From a virus: a stretch of DNA of 64,000 nucleotides. This document shows positions 34,218 through 40,128 of this stretch, piece after piece. The number at the start of each line of letters is the position of its first letter. Position 1 is the first letter of the stretch. Position numbers and translations under genes: made by a program. The notes under the pieces are model-generated. The model saw only the letters and a program-made list of their open reading frames with translations, searched no databases and was not told where the DNA came from. Location of the stretch: IMG/VR virus record IMGVR_UViG_3300027747_000004, positions 1 to 64,000 of that record. One strand, written 5' to 3'.

Positions 34218-34375
34218 GCTTCAAATGCTTCAAAGTGCTTCAGAAGGCTTCAGAAGCAGTGCAAGTTGCTTCATTCGCTTCATCCCCCTTTAGGGGGTGA
34301 AGCGTGAAGCAGAAGTTTGAAGCACATGTGTGCAAAAAACAACAAACAAAAAATAAATAAAATTTTTTTTGCCTG
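34218..34375. other. Probable replication origin: phased iterons, stem-loop and AT-rich tract
   Basis: Six direct GCTTCA repeats begin at 34218, 34227, 34237, 34247, 34268 and 34277, mostly one helical turn apart. Three inverted copies (TGAAGC) begin at 34298, 34305 and 34318. The central copies form a long hairpin: CGCTTCA, one unpaired T, CCCCC, loop TTTA, GGGGG, TGAAGCG (34276-34304). An AT-rich stretch with A-runs and eight T (about 34334-34370) follows. Iterons plus an AT-rich unwinding region next to a RepA-like helicase gene are the standard layout of an origin. There is no T-run after the hairpin, so a terminator is less likely. Confidence 0.65.
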
Positions 34376-34384
34376 AGGTGAAAA

Positions 34385-34407
34385 ATACAATAAAACCGTT
34401 GTATACT
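34385..34407 (+). promoter_or_regulatory. Middle promoter with ATACAA/TTGTAT dyad
   Basis: ATACAA (34385-34390)-N8-TTGTAT (34399-34404) overlaps the -10 box TATACT (34402-34407). No clear -35 box is seen. The 12 bases from TTGTATACTTC on are shared with the promoter at 37181. Drives 34466 onward. Confidence 0.62.
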
Positions 34408-34412
34408 TCATC

Positions 34413-34434
34413 CATCGCAGCAAACACTGCGATG
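34413..34434 (+). promoter_or_regulatory. 5' stem-loop at the predicted transcription start
   Basis: Perfect 8-bp stem CATCGCAG/CTGCGATG with loop CAAACA. It begins six bases after the -10 box. Followed by A-rich leader and the ribosome site, not by a T-run. Confidence 0.62.
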
Positions 34435-34465
34435 CTTCTTAAACACAAACAAACGGAGTTTCAAA

Positions 34466-34750
34466 ATGGCAAAAGCAAAACTGGTGGTGGAGTTGAACGA
34501 AAGCTCAGTGGACCGACTGGGCATGTTGTTGGCGCAGATCGCTGACCTGACCGCAGAGGCTGACGCGATCAAGGACGCGATCAAGAAGTCTGGTGAGAGC
34601 CGCGAGGGCGTGTTCTTCTCGGCATCGTTCGTTGACAGCGACCGCAAGATCTTCGACAAGGACTTCTTCATCGAGCAGCACGGCGCTGAGATGTACGACG
34701 ACTACACCAAGAACATCGTGGTGCGCTCGGTGCGCGTCACCTCCCGTTAA
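34466..34750 (+). CDS. Small hypothetical protein, first gene of the middle operon
   Basis: A 94-residue protein (MAKAKLVVELNESSVDRLGM, LAQIADLTAEADAIKDAIKK) with a helical coiled-coil N-terminus and a beta-containing C-terminus (VFFSASFVDSDRKIFD, IVVRSVRVTSR). CGGAGTTTCAAA precedes the ATG. A strong terminator follows, so it is expressed largely alone from the 34.4 kb promoter, suggesting it is needed in quantity. A DNA-binding or replication accessory role is possible because the origin adjoins it, but no motif proves it. Confidence 0.75.
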   Translation: MAKAKLVVELNESSVDRLGMLLAQIADLTAEADAIKDAIKKSGESREGVFFSASFVDSDRKIFDKDFFIEQHGAEMYDDYTKNIVVRSVRVTSR

Positions 34751-34757
34751 ACCCCCC

Positions 34758-34778
34758 GCCCCTTCGGGGGCATTTTTT
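34758..34778 (+). terminator. Rho-independent terminator
   Basis: GCCCC-TTCG-GGGGC followed by A and six T. An almost identical element ends the next gene at 35666. Confidence 0.85.
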
Positions 34779-34791
34779 GAAAGACCTGACC

Positions 34792-35658
34792 ATGTTCCGT
34801 TACGCATCCTCTTCCAAGCAGTCCGAGTTCCGTTCGCAGCTGCCCCTGTCCAACGCCCAGATCGCCTACCACGCGCCCAGCGTGATGGCCACCGAGGCCC
34901 ACGAGTCCCGCGGTGAGCGCTACAGCTTCATCCCGACCATCCAGGTGATCGACGGCCTGCGCTCCGAGGGCTTCGAGCCCTACGAGATCCGCCAGACCAA
35001 GGTCCGCGACGCCGGCAAGCGTGAGCACACCAAGCACATGGTGCGCATGCGTCACCACAGCCAGATCACCACCAAAGACGAGGTGCCCGAGATCATCCTG
35101 CTCAACAGCCACGACGGCAGCTCGTCTTACCAGATCCTGTCGGGCGTGTTCCGCTTCGTGTGCTCCAACGGCCTGATCGCCGGCGACATGTTCGACAACG
35201 TGCGCGTCCGTCATACCGGCAACGTCGTGGACGACGTCATCGAGGGCGCTACCCGGGTCCTCGAGGACGCAAAGCAGATCGGCTACCGCATCGACGAGTA
35301 CAAGGGCATCACGCTGACCGGTGAAGAGCAGCGCGCCTTGGCCACCGCGGCCGTGCAGCTGCGCTGGGGCGACGAGGCACCGGTGCAGGCCACCCGCCTG
35401 CTGCAGGCCAACCGCTGGGAGGACCGCAAGGACGACCTGTGGACGACCTTCAACCGCGTGCAGGAGAACATGCTCAAGGGCGGCGTGCCCGGGCGCTCCG
35501 CAACCGGCCGTCGCACCACCACGCGGGCCGTGGGCGGCGTCACCGAGAACGTCAAGCTCAACAAGGCCCTGTGGACTTTGGCCGACAGCATGGCGGCCCT
35601 GAAGACGTCCCAGGCAGCCGACGCGTTCATCGCGAAGTACGAGCACGCGTACATGTAA
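34792..35658 (+). CDS. DUF932 protein (phage/plasmid-like protein)
   Basis: A 288-residue protein; the ATG starting MFRYASSSKQSEFRSQLPLS is chosen over an upstream TTG because the TTG lies inside the terminator T-run. It shows the DUF932 landmarks: IPTIQVIDGLRSEGFEPYEI, RMRHHSQ, PEIILLNSHDGSSSYQI, then FRFVCSNGLIAG. The family occurs on phages and plasmids with unknown biochemistry; a role in DNA metabolism has been suggested. A second terminator follows, so it too forms a short separate unit. Confidence 0.9.
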   Translation: MFRYASSSKQSEFRSQLPLSNAQIAYHAPSVMATEAHESRGERYSFIPTIQVIDGLRSEGFEPYEIRQTKVRDAGKREHTKHMVRMRHHSQITTKDEVPEIILLNSHDGSSSYQILSGVFRFVCSNGLIAGDMFDNVRVRHTGNVVDDVIEGATRVLEDAKQIGYRIDEYKGITLTGEEQRALATAAVQLRWGDEAPVQATRLLQANRWEDRKDDLWTTFNRVQENMLKGGVPGRSATGRRTTTRAVGGVTENVKLNKALWTLADSMAALKTSQAADAFIAKYEHAYM

Positions 35659-35665
35659 ACAACCC

Positions 35666-35686
35666 GCCCCTTCGGGGGCATTTTTT
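35666..35686 (+). terminator. Rho-independent terminator
   Basis: GCCCC-TTCG-GGGGC followed by A and six T, the same cassette as at 34758 including flanking bases. It separates the DUF932 gene from the small-gene cluster. Confidence 0.85.
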
Positions 35687-35697
35687 AGGAGATAGCC

Positions 35698-36033
35698 ATG
35701 CAGACAGTAATTATCGGAAAGGCCCGCTACACCATACGCGACGACCGCGTTGGGTTCTTGGAGCAGGCGCTCAAGTGCACCGGCAAGCACAAGCCGGTGA
35801 AGGCCAAGGGCGGCGTGTCCCGCAACTTCCCCCGCTACGGTGCGCAGAGTAGCACCGCGGACTATGTCCGCGAGTACCACATCGCCAACGCCGGGGTCTA
35901 CACGGCCACCGACGGTAGGGGCAAGATCTACGGGCACAAGGAGTACGTGCAGTCGGTCCTGGACATGTACCAGCCCCTGAGCACGGGCATCACGGTGCCC
36001 GAGGGCGTGGACAGCATGGAGGTGGAGGCATGA
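35698..36033 (+). CDS. Hypothetical protein
   Basis: A 111-residue protein (MQTVIIGKARYTIRDDRVGF, STADYVREYHIANAGVYTAT). It is beta-rich in the centre with an acidic C-terminus (VPEGVDSMEVEA). TAGGAGATAGCC precedes the ATG, and it overlaps the next gene by ATGA. No family recognised. Confidence 0.72.
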   Translation: MQTVIIGKARYTIRDDRVGFLEQALKCTGKHKPVKAKGGVSRNFPRYGAQSSTADYVREYHIANAGVYTATDGRGKIYGHKEYVQSVLDMYQPLSTGITVPEGVDSMEVEA

Positions 36034-36257
36034 GCACCGCGGCCACAAAAACCCCCGCCAAACGGGCCAAAACGGCCGTTCCTGAGCCCGTGGCCGAGTA
36101 CCGCATGCCCACAGAGGTTGCGGACTGGATCAAGCGCGCAGAGGCCCGTATCACGTTCATGGCGGCCCAGATTTTGGAGTTGAAGGAGACCAACGCGAAG
36201 CTGCGCAGGGCGAACAAGGTAATGGAGGCCCGGGTCATGGGCCAGTCACAGGAGTAA
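36030..36257 (+). CDS. Small coiled-coil hypothetical protein
   Basis: A 75-residue protein. A basic Ala/Lys/Pro tail (STAATKTPAKRAKTAVPEP) precedes a single long helix (WIKRAEARITFMAAQILELK, ETNAKLRRANKVMEARVMG). It resembles small histone-like or scaffold-like proteins in composition, without a diagnostic motif. Overlaps the upstream gene by ATGA. Confidence 0.68.
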   Translation: MSTAATKTPAKRAKTAVPEPVAEYRMPTEVADWIKRAEARITFMAAQILELKETNAKLRRANKVMEARVMGQSQE

Positions 36258-36260
36258 AGA

Positions 36261-36515
36261 ATGGAAAAAGAACTGAGCCCCCTCGCCCGGCAGCTGCTGG
36301 GCACCAACAACCACGTAAAGTTTTACACCCAGCAGGAGTTCGACCAGGCGCTGGCCTTGGCCAAGGCCGAGATCATGGCGGTGGCCGTGCAGACCACCAA
36401 GCACGCCATCGCGATCGAGAACGAGGCCTGCGCAGAGCTGGCCGAGCAGTGCGTCGACATCGAGCAGCTGGCCGACAAGATCCGCAACCGATGGAAGCGG
36501 CCGACGGCACATTGA
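36261..36515 (+). CDS. Small helical hypothetical protein
   Basis: An 84-residue helical protein (MEKELSPLARQLLGTNNHVK, EFDQALALAKAEIMAVAVQT). Its C-terminus (ADKIRNRWKRPTAH) is basic. AGGAGTAAAGA precedes the ATG. No family recognised. It is the last gene before a regulatory region. Confidence 0.7.
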   Translation: MEKELSPLARQLLGTNNHVKFYTQQEFDQALALAKAEIMAVAVQTTKHAIAIENEACAELAEQCVDIEQLADKIRNRWKRPTAH

Positions 36516-36517
36516 AC

Positions 36518-36538
36518 TTTACAAAACTTTACAATTGA
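36518..36538 (+). repeat. 21-bp repeat, copy 1, upstream of the 36606 gene
   Basis: A 21-bp element beginning TTTACAAAACTTTACAAT is identical at 36518-36538 and 37137-37157. It contains two TTTACAA units 10 bp apart, one helical turn. Both copies lie upstream of small-gene promoters, so it may be an UP-like or activator site. Confidence 0.8.
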
Positions 36539-36549
36539 GCATGCCTCAA

Positions 36550-36570
36550 ACTGTAACTTCGTGTTACAGT
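36550..36570. promoter_or_regulatory. Perfect operator dyad and extended -10 region before 36606
   Basis: ACTGTAAC (36550-36557)-TTCGT-GTTACAGT (36563-36570) is an 8-bp perfect dyad with a 5-bp spacer. The core TGTAAC-N5-GTTACA recurs in the repressor promoter. The right half contains TGTTACAGT, an extended -10-like element, so repressor binding would block this promoter. It could also form a hairpin if transcribed. Confidence 0.6.
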
Positions 36571-36605
36571 AGAGGCTCTTCAACACACACACACTGGAGT
36601 TCACC

Positions 36606-36854
36606 ATGACCAAGACCCTTCTCGAAATTGCTGTCAGCCGCCTGCACAAGGCAGGATACCGCGCATCGCCGTCCAACATGTACGGTGGCTACATCACCGT
36701 GCTGGTGCCCGCGGACGGCGGACACAACCGCGTGACGATCCACCACACTGAGCTGTATTCCTTCCTGAATGCCCGCACGCCATGGAAGCACAACGCGCCC
36801 CTGAACCCTGAGTTCCGTGGCGCAGACCGCGCACGGATTGGCGAAGACTACTGA
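36606..36854 (+). CDS. Small hypothetical protein
   Basis: An 82-residue protein (MTKTLLEIAVSRLHKAGYRA, SPSNMYGGYITVLVPADGGH). A helix-strand pattern and a conserved GYITV strand suggest a small alpha/beta domain. It is preceded by a CA-rich leader ending CTGGAGTTCACC. It is the first gene behind the predicted repressor-controlled promoter at 36.55 kb. Function unknown. Confidence 0.72.
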   Translation: MTKTLLEIAVSRLHKAGYRASPSNMYGGYITVLVPADGGHNRVTIHHTELYSFLNARTPWKHNAPLNPEFRGADRARIGEDY

Positions 36855-36877
36855 TCAACCGAGCAGGAGAAACCATC

Positions 36878-37111
36878 ATGCAAACCACCACTTTTACAGC
36901 ACTTATTGCAAATAACGCATGGATTCTGCGTTTGGTTAATGGCCCTCATATGGGTCTTGAAGAGGTCAAACAGCATTGGCCTGAAGCTAAGTGGATCTTG
37001 CCCTTTCGCCGCAATGAGTGCGGTGATATTTGCGTTCAGTATGCAATTGAGGGCGAGGAGGCCATGAAGTATGGCTTCAAGCAAAATCAGAAATTTCAGT
37101 TTCAGGCATAA
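36878..37111 (+). CDS. Small hypothetical protein
   Basis: A 77-residue protein (MQTTTFTALIANNAWILRLV, EVKQHWPEAKWILPFRRNEC), preceded by GCAGGAGAAACCATC. It is visibly more AT-rich than its neighbours. It ends just before a terminator-like hairpin. No family recognised. Confidence 0.7.
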   Translation: MQTTTFTALIANNAWILRLVNGPHMGLEEVKQHWPEAKWILPFRRNECGDICVQYAIEGEEAMKYGFKQNQKFQFQA

Positions 37112-37117
37112 ATCAAA

Positions 37118-37139
37118 CGGGGCTTCGGCCCCCGTCTTT
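37118..37139 (+). terminator. Rho-independent terminator-like hairpin
   Basis: GGGGC-TTCG-GCCCC with a short T-containing tail (GTCTTTA). It separates the 36606-37111 unit from the next promoter. The T-run is weak, so efficiency is uncertain. Confidence 0.65.
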
Positions 37140-37157
37140 ACAAAACTTTACAATTGA
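37137..37157 (+). repeat. 21-bp repeat, copy 2
   Basis: Identical to 36518-36538. It lies directly upstream of the ATACAA/TTGTAT promoter at 37167. Confidence 0.8.
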
Positions 37158-37166
37158 CCCCAACAA

Positions 37167-37189
37167 ATACAACAAAAGGGTTGTATACT
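37167..37189 (+). promoter_or_regulatory. Middle promoter with ATACAA/TTGTAT dyad
   Basis: ATACAA (37167-37172)-N8-TTGTAT (37181-37186) overlaps the -10 box TATACT (37184-37189). The sequence TTGTATACTTC is shared with the promoter at 34399. Unlike the other two, no strong stem-loop follows at the start site. Confidence 0.62.
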
Positions 37190-37220
37190 TCGTCCATACC
37201 AACACACACTGGAGTAAAAA

Positions 37221-37388
37221 ATGCACAACCCAATCACCGATTCCAAAGTCATCGGACGCGCACCGGACGGCTCGCCTTTGCGCACCTGGGCTGAAGGCTC
37301 ACGCACCTTCGTCGAGACCTACGGCTACTTCACCGCAACATCTGGCACCCGCTACGGCGTGGTGCTCGTTGTTGAGACCACCGCCTAA
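37221..37388 (+). CDS. Small 55-residue hypothetical protein
   Basis: The frame reads MHNPITDSKVIGRAPDGSPL and continues to VVLVVETTA. It is preceded by CACTGGAGTAAAAA, a strong ribosome site with the CA-rich leader seen elsewhere. The product is a small beta-rich protein. It is the first gene after the 37.18 kb promoter. No family recognised. Confidence 0.65.
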   Translation: MHNPITDSKVIGRAPDGSPLRTWAEGSRTFVETYGYFTATSGTRYGVVLVVETTA

Positions 37389-37410
37389 CACACCCACACA
37401 GGAGATCACC

Positions 37411-37608
37411 ATGGACCACACCACAATCACCACAGAGATCGGCACCCGCGTCAGCGTGGACGCGTACGAGAACTGGGACACCAAAGGCGCCCCGGACAAC
37501 GTCTGGCTCAGCATCGCTGTGCCCATGGCCAGCGCGAGCGTGGTGCTGACACCCGCCCAGGCCAAGGAGTTGGCCGCAACCCTGATCGCCTTCGCGGAGG
37601 CCGCATGA
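37411..37608 (+). CDS. Small hypothetical protein
   Basis: The start MDHTTITTEIGTRVSVDAYE is chosen because CAGGAGATCACC precedes it. The 65-residue protein has a strand-rich first half and a C-terminal helix (LTPAQAKELAATLIAFAEAA). The ending VVLTPAQAKELAATL recurs in small phage and actinobacterial proteins of unknown role. Overlaps the next gene by ATGA. Confidence 0.7.
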   Translation: MDHTTITTEIGTRVSVDAYENWDTKGAPDNVWLSIAVPMASASVVLTPAQAKELAATLIAFAEAA

Positions 37609-37745
37609 GCCGCGAGGAGTACCTGGCCCGGCGCGAGTGGCTGATGGACACCTACGGCTTCACGGGCCAGGAGGCCTTTGAGGCCGCGTACTACGACAAC
37701 GACCCCGAGATGTGGGTCGGCAGCGAGTGGGAGGTGACGGCATGA
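37605..37745 (+). CDS. 46-residue acidic miniprotein
   Basis: The frame reads MSREEYLARREWLMDTYGFT and then GQEAFEAAYYDNDPEMWVGS. Both ends overlap neighbours by ATGA (37605 and 37742), which strongly supports it as an operon gene despite its length. Very acidic C-terminal half. Function unknown. Confidence 0.68.
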   Translation: MSREEYLARREWLMDTYGFTGQEAFEAAYYDNDPEMWVGSEWEVTA

Positions 37746-37948
37746 ACATCGACCGAATTCCAACCTGCGCGGTCTGCCGTAGGCCCGTGGACAGTTTCAC
37801 CGTGGAGTACGACCCGACTCGGGATGTGCGAGTGTTCCGGGCGGACTGCCATGGGGAGACGCAGCAGGTGGCGCTCACGTCAGTGTTCATGCTGAACGCG
37901 GACCACGTAGAGATGGGCCTGGCGTTCGAGAGGTTGGCTTTGCGATAA
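37742..37948 (+). CDS. Small Cys-containing hypothetical protein
   Basis: The start MNIDRIPTCAVCRRPVDSFT is chosen for the ATGA overlap. The 68-residue product has a CAVC pair and a later DCHGE, suggesting a partial zinc-binding knuckle (C-x2-C plus C/H). It ends the small-gene cluster just before the terminase genes. Confidence 0.7.
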   Translation: MNIDRIPTCAVCRRPVDSFTVEYDPTRDVRVFRADCHGETQQVALTSVFMLNADHVEMGLAFERLALR

Positions 37949-37990
37949 ACTCCGCCCCAACGCGCTGAGAGATGCGCTAAGGAGCAGAGT

Positions 37991-38488
37991 ATGGCAACAG
38001 GAAAAAAATTGGGTCGTCCGCCGGGCGGCTCCATCTACCCCAACAAAGAGCTGATAAAGGACGAGATCGTCGCGTGGCTGTCTGAGGGCAAGACGCTGCG
38101 CGATTACTGCCGTCAGGAGGAGCGCCCGTCGTTCAAAACGATATACGATTGGGAGGCGCAAGACGCAGATTTCGCCACACGCATCGCGCGAGCTCGGGAC
38201 ATCGGCTCGGACTCCATCGCCGACGAGTGCCTTGCAATTATTGACGCGGAGCCCCTTGCGGTGTTCGACGAGGCCGGCAACAAGCGCTACGACTCCGGCA
38301 GCATCGCGTGGAACAAGAACCGCGCCGAGCAGCGCATCAAGCTGCTGGCAAAGTGGAACCCGCGCAAGTACGGTGACCGCACCGTGGTGGCCGGCGACGA
38401 TCAGGCGCCTTTGGTAACCGAGGTCAAGTTCGACATATTCGGCGAGCTGCTGAAGAACATCGCGCTCACGCGCCAGGCCAATGACTGA
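37991..38488 (+). CDS. Terminase small subunit
   Basis: A 165-residue protein with an N-terminal helix-turn-helix region (ELIKDEIVAWLSEGKTLRDY, then RPSFKTIYDWEAQDADF). The central helical part (IADECLAIID, NRAEQRIKLLAKWNPRKYGD) is typical of small terminases that recognise packaging sites and form a ring. AAGGAGCAGAGT precedes the ATG. It overlaps the next gene by 8 bases, and the large subunit follows that gene. Length is usual for the family. Confidence 0.9.
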   Translation: MATGKKLGRPPGGSIYPNKELIKDEIVAWLSEGKTLRDYCRQEERPSFKTIYDWEAQDADFATRIARARDIGSDSIADECLAIIDAEPLAVFDEAGNKRYDSGSIAWNKNRAEQRIKLLAKWNPRKYGDRTVVAGDDQAPLVTEVKFDIFGELLKNIALTRQAND

Positions 38489-38684
38489 CAGGGTACCCAT
38501 GCCGGAAATAGTCTGGGGCGAGTTCTGGACCCCGCCGGTGGACGACGACTTACCTATACCCGAGGGCGTAGAGTTTGACCCAGAAACCGGGCGCTACCGG
38601 CGCGCTTTGGACAAAACGGCGCGCAATGCTTGGCTGCAGCGCGAGATGTCAGACATTCGAGCGTGGCTGAAGGTGGCGCAGTGA
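38481..38684 (+). CDS. Small protein between the terminase subunits
   Basis: A 67-residue protein (MTDRVPMPEIVWGEFWTPPV, DETGRYRR-like segment FDPETGRYRRALDKTARNAW). It overlaps the small subunit by 8 bases and the large subunit start by GTGA, so it is translated with both. A packaging accessory role is suggested only by position. Confidence 0.72.
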   Translation: MTDRVPMPEIVWGEFWTPPVDDDLPIPEGVEFDPETGRYRRALDKTARNAWLQREMSDIRAWLKVAQ

Positions 38685-40099
38685 GCCAGGTCGCCGAGCT
38701 GCTGCAGGACCCCGCGGTCCGCGAGAAGTACGCCAAGCTGCCCGACACGATGCGCACCGCCTTCGACTGGCGGGCGCGGTGGCTCATGAAGGCGCACAAG
38801 TTCCAGCTTGAGCCCATGGACCAGCCTTGGTCGATCTGGCTGATGCTCGGCGGCCGCGGCTCGGGCAAGACGCGCACGTCGGCCGAGACCATCGGCTGGT
38901 GGGCGTGGGAGCAGCCCGGCACGCGGTGGCTGCTGGCGGCCCCCACCGGCTCGGACATCCGGGCGACCTGCATTGAGGGCGAGTCAGGCCTATTGGCCGT
39001 CATCCCGCCGACGCTGGTGGAGAAGTACAACAGCTCGCTGCACGAGATCACGCTGGTCAACGGCTCGCTGATCAAGGGCATCCCGGCGTCTGAGCCCGAG
39101 CGCTTTCGCGGCGGCCAGTGGCACGGCGCATGGTGCGACGAGCTCGCGGCGTGGGACTACCTGCAGGAGGCGTGGGACATGATCCAGTTCGCGGTCCGAC
39201 TGGGGCAGCACACGCGCATCATCTGCTCCACCACGCCCAAGCCCAAGCCCGTGGTCATGGACCTGATCGACCGCAACGGCGACGACGTCGTGGTGACCAC
39301 CGCGTCGACCTACGTCAACATCAAGAACCTGGCCCCGTCGTTCCAAAAGCAGATCCTGCAGTACGAGGGCACCAAGCTCGGCCGCCAGGAGATCCACGCC
39401 GAGATCATTGACCCGGAGGAGTCGGGCATCGTCAAGCGCGACTGGTTCCGCCTGTGGCCCAACGGCCGGCCCTTCCCCAAGTTCGAGTACGTGGTGCAGA
39501 GCGTGGACTGCGCGGCCTCGGAGAAGACGCACAACGACCCGACGGCGCACATCACCTTCGGCGTGTTCAAGCCCGAGGACGGCGGCATGTGCGCGATGGT
39601 GATCGACTGCTGGCAGGACCACCTGCAGTACCCCGACCTGCGCCCGCGCATCCTGGACGAGTACGAGACGGTGTACGGCGAGGGCCGCGAGAAGAAGCGC
39701 GTGGACCTGCTGCTGATCGAGGACAAGAGCGCCGGCATCAGCCTGCTGCAGGACCTGCGCCGGGCCGGCGTGCCCGTGCAGGCCTACAACCCGGGCCGGG
39801 CCGACAAGATCCAGCGCCTGTCCATCGTGGCCAACATCATCAAGGCCGGGCGCGTCTGGATCCCCGAGTCGGGCAACCGCAAGGGCTTCGTGCGCGACTG
39901 GGCCGAGGGCATGGTCAGCCAGGTCTGCAGCTTCCCCGAGGGCACGGCGCACGACGACTTTGTTGACGCCATGAGCCAGGCTCTGCGATACTTGCGCGAC
40001 GCGGGGTGGCTGACCATTGACTTCCCGCGGGAGTGGGTGGACGAGGAGGACTACGCCGACGCCAACCCGCGCAAGAGGGAAAACCCATACGCGGTATAA
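38681..40099 (+). CDS. Terminase large subunit (packaging ATPase/nuclease)
   Basis: The GTG start (MSQVAELLQDPAVREKYAKL) overlaps the previous stop (GTGA) and removes a spurious upstream extension. The 472-residue protein has Walker A GGRGSGKT (57-64), Walker B WCDE (151-154), coupling motif STTPKPKP (183-190) and an RNase-H-like nuclease with D276 (SVDC), D348 (IEDKS) and D425/D429 (HDDFVDAM). It pumps DNA into proheads through the portal and cuts the concatemer. All catalytic residues are present. Confidence 0.96.
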   Translation: MSQVAELLQDPAVREKYAKLPDTMRTAFDWRARWLMKAHKFQLEPMDQPWSIWLMLGGRGSGKTRTSAETIGWWAWEQPGTRWLLAAPTGSDIRATCIEGESGLLAVIPPTLVEKYNSSLHEITLVNGSLIKGIPASEPERFRGGQWHGAWCDELAAWDYLQEAWDMIQFAVRLGQHTRIICSTTPKPKPVVMDLIDRNGDDVVVTTASTYVNIKNLAPSFQKQILQYEGTKLGRQEIHAEIIDPEESGIVKRDWFRLWPNGRPFPKFEYVVQSVDCAASEKTHNDPTAHITFGVFKPEDGGMCAMVIDCWQDHLQYPDLRPRILDEYETVYGEGREKKRVDLLLIEDKSAGISLLQDLRRAGVPVQAYNPGRADKIQRLSIVANIIKAGRVWIPESGNRKGFVRDWAEGMVSQVCSFPEGTAHDDFVDAMSQALRYLRDAGWLTIDFPREWVDEEDYADANPRKRENPYAV

Positions 40100-40128
40100 A
40101 ATGCCCGCAAACCACGCAGGACCCAGCC

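Noticed and set aside
34284-34297. Hairpin CCCCC-TTTA-GGGGG as terminator of the primase-helicase gene
   Set aside because: No T-run follows, and it is embedded in the GCTTCA/TGAAGC repeat array, so an origin element fits better.
34747-36048. 433-codon minus-strand open frame opposite the DUF932 gene
   Set aside because: It is antisense to a recognised gene and two terminators, rich in His/Val/Leu/Gly in the manner of GC-rich shadow frames, and has no ribosome site.
21600-38000. Integrase, excisionase or attachment site
   Set aside because: Two HTH regulators suggest lysogeny control, but no recombinase motif was found and no tRNA-like attachment sequence is visible. Lysogeny by integration is not supported.
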